NCBI GenBank assembly: GCA_959347315.1
Contig: OY365810.1
Span: 30,688,065-30,752,064, forward strand
Reading direction: 5' to 3'
Source: Bimastos eiseni
Taxonomy: Eukaryota > Annelida > Clitellata > Crassiclitellata > Lumbricidae
DNA length: 64,000 bases
Shown here: positions 57,336-64,000 of the stretch, in pieces
Layout: each line of letters opens with the position of its first letter
Numbering within the stretch: position 1 is the stretch's first letter
Notes under the pieces: generated by a model
What the model was told of the DNA's origin: nothing
The model's database searches: none
Seen by the model: the letters and a program-made list of their open reading frames with translations, nothing else
Translations under genes and position numbers: made by a program

Positions 57336-60300
57336 CAGAGATAGCGAACGGGTGAGAGGCAGACGATGACACACAGGGAGAGATACACAGGGAGAGACCC
57401 CGTAAGAGACACAGGGAAGACAGAAAGAGACAGAGGGAGCGACTGGAGACAGACAGAGAGATAAAGACGAGGAAACAGCGCATTTTTAGCCTTTCTAATG
57501 ATCCGCTCTGACACAAAACGAGCTCATATCTAAGAAGAAAACGGAAAGAGGAGAATCGTTAATAAAAGAAGACCACCTTCACATTCACAACGAACAGACA
57601 ACCAATGCTACAAGAAACCGTCTCTCAAAAATAGAGCATTGATGGCGACGCTCTTCGATAATTTCAGCCTCCTCCAACCGTTGGCGATGATCAGGTTACG
57701 TCCCTTGTCTAGTCTACACCACTATTCTTAGGAAGCTGATTAGCTGATCAATGATGAAATCGCACGTTCCTATGCACAGCGCAGAAAACTGTCACTTAGA
57801 CAAACAAACAAAGCCTGCAACTACTGACCGATATCCACAGTCCAGGTCCTGTCGAGGTTGGTATATACAGAGCATGAGAAAGGTTGTGCAGTTCTGTATA
57901 AGATGTCCGACATTTCAGACAACAGTAATGAGAAGTCTTCAAAGGAACCAGTCTGCTTTCTGCCATCAGGTTCAACCACGGCAACCAAAGTAACCATATA
58001 ACAACAGGTATCAACACAACTTGAGACGACTCTCTACGTCACGTTACTTGCTGAGAGTGTCTTCAAGGCCTTCGAAGCGATGTTTCAGTCCACCCCGACT
58101 GCTAAACTAGCACAAATGAAGATACCAGACCATGTTTGTAGCCAAGTTTTTGGCTGGTCAACTTCCTCCTGGATCGGAAACACGTCACCATGTGTTAAAT
58201 CGTAAACAGCTCACGACTTTGGAAAAGTAGGCCGATTAGGACATTGCAGTTGAGTAGGGCACATAGATTGTTCTACAATATTGACTCTATGGGTAAATTA
58301 AGTTGCGATAGTCAGCTTGCGGTTGAATTACTCGAATATTCAATCGAATTTAATGGTATACATAAATTATAACTGCGAGCGTGGTTCAGGGAGCCAGCCC
58401 ACAGTCCCGCCCACGAATGACTTCAACGTATGCGCTTTATCACCTCAGAAAGCAAGATCGTAACGTTTGTGGACGACACAAACTTGACAATCGGAGCCAA
58501 AACAGGGACCAGCAGAATAAGAAATGACTGGGAGTAGCAAATCGGACGTTAGAAGCAACCTAACAGTGAAAGCAACCAACGGCCACAATACCGCCACATG
58601 ACTCTATTCTTTTTAAAAAGGACGACAAGACTATATTCACCAACTGCTATTTATTAAATAGTATAGCCTGACCGTCAAACGACATTCATTTATCCTTGCA
58701 ATTGGATGCAGTGTGCCATCCAGAATTGTTTTAATAAACGAAGATTCAAACAAACACAGGTTTCTCGGCGTTTGAAAACTCGAAATTATATCTTTCCCTA
58801 ATTGAATCCGTTATCAGTCCTTTCCTTTTGTTATCTTTCCTTCCTAACTTCTCCTTCTCTTCCTCTGTCTTCCTTCCTTTCTTACCATATAAATTTGCCT
58901 CTCTGCATGCCGAAATGTTTCCTGATGATTTAGCGCCGTTACTGCAGAGACGTGTCTGCCCTGGAGAGAGAGTCCCAGTCAGAAGCTGGACTTGGCCTTC
59001 AATCTCTTCTTCCTTGACTACTTTTTGATCCGGGTAAGACGAAGTGTCATTCGACAATTAGAAGGCATCACATAGGCACACGTACAAACCCATGCATACA
59101 CACAACAACACATGTGGTAGTTTGCATTCCATTATATATGCCTATTAGGCATTACATTGGTCGCCAGAGTGATTGTTATCATCATCATTATCATCACCTT
59201 TAGCATCAACAACACCATCCAGCATCATAATATATCTAAGCAGGCAGCCTCCACGAACCCCATCACTCTCATCTCTGCCGCTGCCTTCGCCACAAAACCA
59301 GAGCCACCACTATCATCATCATCAGCAGCAGCAGCATCATCACCATCGTCATCAGTTGCAACTGTCTTTTGAATGTGTTACATCGTTTGTGAATGTGTCA
59401 GTGGTCGTAATGTCAACTGCCAGTGATGCTATATGTTACAGTGATGCTATATGTTTCAGTGATGCTATATGTTACAGTGATGCTAAATGTTACAGTGATG
59501 CTATATGTTACAGTGATGCTATTTGTTACAGTGATGCTATATGTTACAGTGATGCTATGTTACAGTTTGCTGCTGCAACTGATAAGCTGCGTTTTTTCAC
59601 CGAATGGAATTCGATCGTCGATTGTCTCACTGTTCCACCAGCGTTCGTTGGAATCGCCATCGACAGACAATACCTCGGTAGCACACGTCACGACCCTTGT
59701 CTCACCTCATCATCGTCATCATTTTCGTCCTCGCCTCATCATCGTCATCGTCATCATCTTAGCCAGCAGCATAATCATCGTCATCATTATTATAATGAGT
59801 ATTTCAATCATTGTCATCATTAGCATAATTGTTATTTCAATCGTCGTCTTCGTTGCCACCATCATCATCGTGAAGCTGTCAGTACCCTATGAGGTCGGCA
59901 TCTTGGGCACACCGTATATTGATGACCGTATAGGAGTTTCTTCTCTGGCGCAACAAATGACATTGTGAGAGAATTGTTGTTGTCGTCAATCGAAATCGTC
60001 TCTTAACTTGTTCTGACAGGAATTTCAAAATAATCTGCAGAAATTATCCGGTCAGCCCATAGTGTCATGAACTTGAGCTGGTCTGACCTATCTAAACAGG
60101 TCAACACTGCATGACCATAGGAAAGGTCACGTAGACTCTATTTAGAAAACATATAATGCACAATGATTCCTGTAGTGACTAGACAACGTGATCTCCTACG
60201 TTCCCTTTGACTTTACTATGTGACTTTGTAATGAATTTACTATGTGAAATCCTTTTGGCCTTACTATGCGACTTTCTATAGGGGTTTAATGTATGACTTC

Positions 60301-62820
60301 ATGCTGACTACATTAGCAGCACGCATTAGACGCAACGGCGCAAAAGTGACTCGCCTTTTTACCCTCTTTTATTTAATGCTTAAAATTTGTCGCGGTTGTG
60401 CGTGCATCTTTCAACTCTTTTCAGGTATGTTCACGTCGACCTACACGGCTGAAATTTTACACACATTTCAGGCTTGCATGGCAATGCAATGTATCAAATT
60501 TTGACGGACATAAGTCAAAGATTGAGAAAAAATGCCAAAAAATTAAAAATCATCAATATCATCACTTCAAAGGAACGGTAAAACATCAATGATATGTGAT
60601 CAGAAATCTCTCAAGGAAATGGAACGATTGCGCCAACTACAAGATTACCACCAGTAAATAAAAGAGGGTCCCCCAAAACACATGTGTTTTACTTTAACTT
60701 GTTATGTGTGAGCTTTTCATGGCATTACACTTGCAAGGCAGCGACCTCTCTTCCTAATAATATGCTTCTGGTCTGACGAACAGGACTTCGATTCTTGAGG
60801 ACAGTCGGTCTCATGAACATTCCAGACATTCTGCAGTTCCTGAGCATACTTAGGTCGGGAACTAGCATAAAGTTCGCTCACGGAATAACAAGGTTCGTCA
60901 GCGTCTGCCTGGCCGCAGCCGGATTCATACACTTGGTAAGCCTCTACGAAACTCTCAATTATTATTACGGTTGTTTTTGCTGTTGCTATTGCTCTCATTA
61001 TCATTTCATTATCACTTCGTTATAATATTTGGTATTCAAGTTGTTAAAAATGTAGATTTTGGGCTGGCCGGTCCTCGATCCCGGGTAGGACACCATGTTA
61101 ATTATTATTATTTTTACCTGAGGTACATATCGAAATTCAATATGTTAGTTCAAAATATTAGTTGTTCTGAAATTATTATCATTACTATAATAATAATAAA
61201 TAATAATAAATAATAATAATTATTATTATTTTTATTATTATTAATATTATTATCATCATCATTATCATTATCATTATTATCACTATCATTATCATTATTA
61301 TTATCATTATCATTATTCTTCTTCTTCTTATTATTATTCATTTTATTATTATTATCATTATAACAATAATTAATGATGATGACAACGATGACGCGGAGGA
61401 GGAGGACGACGACGCCTATGATGATGAAACTGACGGATGTGGTGGTTAGTGAGAGTGGTGGTTTAAATGATGACTGTGATAACCGATAACGTTGCTGTTA
61501 AGCTGATGATTGACTGGATGCGTTTCTCTGCTGAAGCTCGAGCTGACGGGAGATCCGTTCGATGACTTCAAGAACGCACAGAAGCTAACCTACTGGGAGA
61601 GCGTCTATTTCGTCATCGTTACCATGTCAACGGTTGGCTATGGCGACATTCAATGTAATACGACGCTTGGTCGAGTCTTCATGACGTTCTTCCTCTTCGG
61701 TGCCCTGGTCAGTCACTAAGTCATTCTGTGTTTTGAGTACTCAACGAACTCCCGCCTTTTCTGCTTTGAAATAACCACCTACCACAATCGAATTCATTTC
61801 GTCACAAATAAAAATTCTAGATGGAATAATCTCCTCCCCAGAACGAGGATGGCGCCCATATTACCCTTATGAGCTGGTAGTGTTTGTAAAGGGTGGAATT
61901 AAGACAGTGACAGCAAACCCTACAGGACTTATGGTCGGAATTGTTTGAATTTGGATCCGACCTGCACTGGCAATTGGGACTGATTTAGAACCAGGGACCA
62001 ATATGGAAGAGATATGAAGCCGCAACGTGGCAGCCAATCAGTGATCGGCTTTTCTGATGCATTGCGGGAAGTGTCTGTGATCGGCTATGTAATGAATAAA
62101 GTGACATCCGGGTACTCGGCAGGGTTGCTTTGAACGTATAATCGATAAAAATTTCATATAAATTTATGCTACTCTGCAGTCAAAACTCTTCCTTTGAACA
62201 CATGTTATTTATATTGCAAATTTTGTATACTGAGTGACCTTATTTCGTTAACAATACCAAGTGCGACTGCTGGTATCTCCTGCAAAAATCATGGATGCAG
62301 TCACAGACATAATCTAGGTCAATGACCAAGTGTTCGTCGGCTTCATAACCGTTCCATATTAGTTCCAGGTAGAACGTACAATGATTTGTTTTTCTCCATT
62401 GCGTAATTAGTCATAAAAACTAGACCAGAAACAAATAGATAAGATGGGCATCATCTGGTAAAATGCAATTTACCATACTGTATGCCTAACTTTAGCTCTA
62501 ATACAAGCCAAGATGCAATGAATAATGTAGCGCCTATTTTGTTTTCAGAGAGGTACTTCGGTCGGTTGAGATTTAATCGGCTTCATTCGTAAATGTCAAG
62601 TGGTGCTACTTCGCATTGCGTGAGAACAGTCACGTGTTCTATAGGATAATTTTTCTAGCGCCTTAATCGAATATATCGATCACCGGCGACATCATCAAAA
62701 TGAATTGATTGACTTTGATTCCTAGGCGATGTTTGCCATCCTAGTTCGATATCCGATTGTTGAAGCAATACGGGGTCGACAGCGTTTCGCCAGCTTCTAC
62801 GACAAATCAGTAGGAGTCAG
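54928..62820 (+). CDS. Slo-family (BK-type, KCNMA1-like) potassium channel, 5' half; gene continues beyond the window
   Basis: Coding exons: 54928-55254 (Ser/Asp-rich N-terminus, S0 WFIFVMSSSVSYLVGIEVIL, then LRWYCESLVSGQTWAGKIM), 56714-56775 (S1, LLSIASLIIYLIDAT), 59566-59677 (S3, DKLRFFTEWNSIVDCLTVPP), 60784-60935 (S4 FLRTVGLMNIPDILQFL, S5 ...AAAGFIHL), 61537-61707 (pore LTYWESVYFVIVTMSTVGYG, start of S6) and 62726-62820 (end of S6, AMFAILVRYPIVEAI). Every junction used is GT-AG and keeps phase, except that the S2 exon expected between 56775 and 59566 was not found. The selectivity filter TVGYGD is intact. S0 is the Slo1 hallmark; the RCK calcium-sensing domains must lie downstream. It is divergent: the third S4 arginine of BK is glycine here. 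Membrane channel; opens on depolarisation and/or internal ligand in the family. Could be Slo1 or a lineage-specific Slo paralogue. Confidence 0.85.
55739..55825. repeat. (CATA)n microsatellite in Slo intron 1
   Basis: Tetranucleotide CATA/CACA array of about 85 bp. Apparent ORFs across it are artefacts. Confidence 0.9.
56197..56262. repeat. (GA)33 microsatellite in Slo intron 1
   Basis: Uninterrupted GA dinucleotides, about 66 bp. Confidence 0.95.
56786..57440. repeat. Low-complexity (TCA/TCG)n then GA-rich stretch in Slo intron 2
   Basis: CGTCGTCATCATCATC-type trinucleotides to about 56965, then GAGAGACAGAGG-type purine repeats to about 57440. It begins 10 bp after the S1 exon donor. No coding signal. 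Confidence 0.9.
57441..59156. other. Slo intron 2 remainder; no S2 exon recognised
   Basis: A frame at 57751-57993 contains WYIQSMRKVVQFCIRCPTFQ, faintly like the zinc-binding region of retroviral-type integrases, but too short and isolated to call. No hydrophobic segment matching Slo S2 with splice sites in the right phase was found. Confidence 0.4.
59414..59562 (+). repeat. 18-bp tandem repeat abutting the S3 exon
   Basis: About eight copies of CAGTGATGCTATATGTTA with point variants. The last unit runs directly into the S3 acceptor (TTACAG|TTTGC at 59566), so the acceptor AG itself lies in a repeat-derived CAG. The repeat keeps the S3 exon's frame open (Ser-Asp-Ala-Ile-Cys-Tyr). Confidence 0.9.
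59678..60783. other. Slo intron between S3 and S4 exons
   Basis: A (TCATCG)/(ATC) low-complexity stretch at 59705-59880 gives artefactual Ile/His-rich frames. The remainder is unremarkable. Confidence 0.6.
61185..61372. repeat. (ATT)n/(ATC)n microsatellite in Slo intron
   Basis: Imperfect trinucleotide repeat with ATT, ATC and CTT variants. No coding potential. Confidence 0.95.
61708..62725. other. Slo intron within S6
   Basis: No repeats or ORFs of note. Separates the two exons encoding the S6 helix. Confidence 0.6.
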
Positions 62821-63227
62821 GTACGAATAGATTATGAGCAGGGATTGATTAACTTGACCCCATGTGAAAACATACATGTACAGGTGAGATTGTGATCCTT
62901 TTCGGACTATGCATGCTGTGTCACTATAGAGAAGATAATTAACGTCGATACCATTACCTGGGTCAGCCTGTCAGGCACTATTTGTGTACATCCAAGTAAA
63001 GCGGTGACATAGACTAGAGCGTTAACCCACTTTTTGACAGGTAACATCGCTGGATGGCTTGTATGACATGTTATATAAAACTTATAATTCAACTACATTC
63101 ATATAATGCACGTGGTCTGACGCTTGAATGTATTGTAAGAGTAAGACCACACCATATGGCACTTGCTTAAAAGAAACGATCAATCTGTCTCTCTGTCCTT
63201 CATGCATCGCCCATTCCTTCTACCAAG

Positions 63228-63268
63228 TCTTGTTGTTGTTGTTGTTATTACTATTATTATTATTATTG

Positions 63269-63346
<78 letters not shown>
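63228..63346. repeat. (TTG)n-(TTA)n microsatellite
   Basis: About 120 bp of trinucleotides. Reads as poly-Leu/Val/Ile in different frames; not a gene. Confidence 0.97.
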
Positions 63347-63347
<1 letters not shown>

Positions 63348-63399
63348 GTCACATATAGTGTTATTCATCATTGGCATTGCCAACGGATCTGTCATCAGG

Positions 63400-64000
63400 C
63401 TATCTGGGTCGCCGCTTGTCAGTGGATTGTAATCTTGACATAGTGCCCTGAAAAGCTACCGCATTGAAACGTTGGATCAATGCCGACAAGTTCTGGAAAA
63501 GGAAGTTTGTCTCTCGGGTGTCACCGGTAGTTGTCGAAAATCGGCGTCCAGTCTCAGACAGAAAGGCGAGGCCCTCACTATTGAGGGGACCGAAGGTTTC
63601 TATAGCGATTGGAACAAAAGTGTATTTCTTCTCTAGATCAGAATATTTTGTGTGTTTCCATGTGACTGCTATCTCCGCCGCTCCTCCAGCTGTGGAAGCT
63701 GTCTCGGGGATATAAGAAGCGGCCACTGTGTCCACCACAGTTGCGTCCCAAAGTAAGGCCCGCCCCCCACTCCATGGTATCAGGGTCTGCCCGTCCGGTC
63801 TCTTTCCATCTAATCTGGAAAGACCGGACGGTTCCTTGACCGCTGGAATACCGGCTCTGTTGAGGCTGCGATGGATAAGGTCGTTGATATTACAGTGTCT
63901 TGCTTGACGGCCAAAACCCAATGAACAGGACAGGCCATGTGCGCCTCTGGCTGAGACGAAGGCGCCGCATGCGCAGGTGTGCGGCTCGCAGATGGCCACC
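63400..64000 (-). CDS. C-terminal part of a retrotransposon (LINE) protein, extends past the window
   Basis: A minus-strand frame of at least 199 codons, open to the window edge. It starts in a Cys/His motif (EPHTCACGAFVSARGAHGLSC), then VKEPSGLSRLDGKRPDGQTL, IPWSGGRALLWDATVVDT, a Ser/Ala-rich linker, YTFVPIAIETFGPLN, FLSETGRR and LIQRFNAVAFQGT. This exact order is familiar as the C-terminal tail of reverse transcriptases from repetitive elements in many invertebrate genomes. The RPDG...W...WD(A/V)TVVD pattern resembles a PD-(D/E)xK restriction-like endonuclease. It lies antisense in an intron or the 3' region of the Slo gene. The frame is undamaged within the window, so this insertion may be fairly young. 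Confidence 0.75.
   Translation of the reverse strand, partial: VAICEPHTCACGAFVSARGAHGLSCSLGFGRQARHCNINDLIHRSLNRAGIPAVKEPSGLSRLDGKRPDGQTLIPWSGGRALLWDATVVDTVAASYIPETASTAGGAAEIAVTWKHTKYSDLEKKYTFVPIAIETFGPLNSEGLAFLSETGRRFSTTTGDTRETNFLFQNLSALIQRFNAVAFQGTMSRLQSTDKRRPR

Noticed and set aside
56751..57516. Long Ser/Leu-rich minus-strand frames
   Set aside because: Produced by (GA)n and (TCG/TCA)n low-complexity DNA.
57751..57993. Possible retroviral-type integrase zinc-binding fragment
   Set aside because: Only a weak resemblance around FCIRCPTFQ, with no histidine pair in the right spacing and no neighbouring pol sequence.
59173..59968. His/Ser-rich and Ile-rich frames around the Slo S3 exon
   Set aside because: Mostly (ATC)n and 18-bp repeat translations. 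Only 59566-59677 is supported as an exon, by homology and splice sites.
63128..63432. Poly-Leu / poly-Ile proteins
   Set aside because: Translations of the (TTA)n microsatellite.

Overview
The window is AT-rich animal nuclear DNA: spliced genes with canonical GT-AG introns, many microsatellites, tRNA-derived SINEs, LINE fragments, hAT-type MITEs and one 200-base assembly gap. The gene content (KIAA1143, PCIF1 and Slo/BK channel homologues) and the TE mix point to an invertebrate metazoan. I cannot name the species.

Layout. 0-3.4 kb: intergenic DNA with LINE debris and one candidate minus-strand exon. 3.4-5.0 kb: a complete three-exon KIAA1143 homologue (+). 5.7-8.4 kb: a decayed RTE/BovB-like non-LTR retrotransposon whose 3' end is cut off where a very unusual 3.2-kb array begins. 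That array is full of hairpins and carries at least seven degenerate copies of a conserved nuclear 28S rRNA motif, the one around the R2-element target site. 15.0-24.9 kb: a complete 12-coding-exon PCIF1 (CAPAM) homologue of 700 codons. 25-40 kb: a TE and repeat desert with four or more hAT-like MITEs, a 661-bp inverted-repeat element, a 1.7-kb purine/pyrimidine minisatellite with a strand switch, two SINE families and the gap. 40.85-53.03 kb: a 12.2-kb Polinton/Maverick (adintovirus-like) element with about 215-bp terminal inverted repeats. 54.9 kb to beyond 62.8 kb: the first half of a divergent Slo (BK-type) potassium channel gene, continuing past the window. 63.4-64.0 kb: the C-terminal part of a retrotransposon protein on the minus strand.

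The Polinton is the main gene cluster. It encodes chromodomain integrase, a DUF5679+PLA2-like protein, packaging ATPase, a penton-like minor capsid candidate, a melittin/pX-like hydrophobic protein, a dUTPase-like protein, several Polinton-specific proteins, a fibre-like N-terminus, an adenain-like protease and protein-primed DNA polymerase B. Most reading frames are broken by frameshifts and stops, and no double-jelly-roll major capsid gene is present, so the copy is dead. Almost every gene nevertheless starts within a shared TATA(T)AAAATG block, which looks like a compact promoter-start module.

Host genes were assigned by recognising family-specific motifs and by checking that every exon junction keeps phase. 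TE boundaries rest on inverted repeats and target-site duplications read directly in the sequence.
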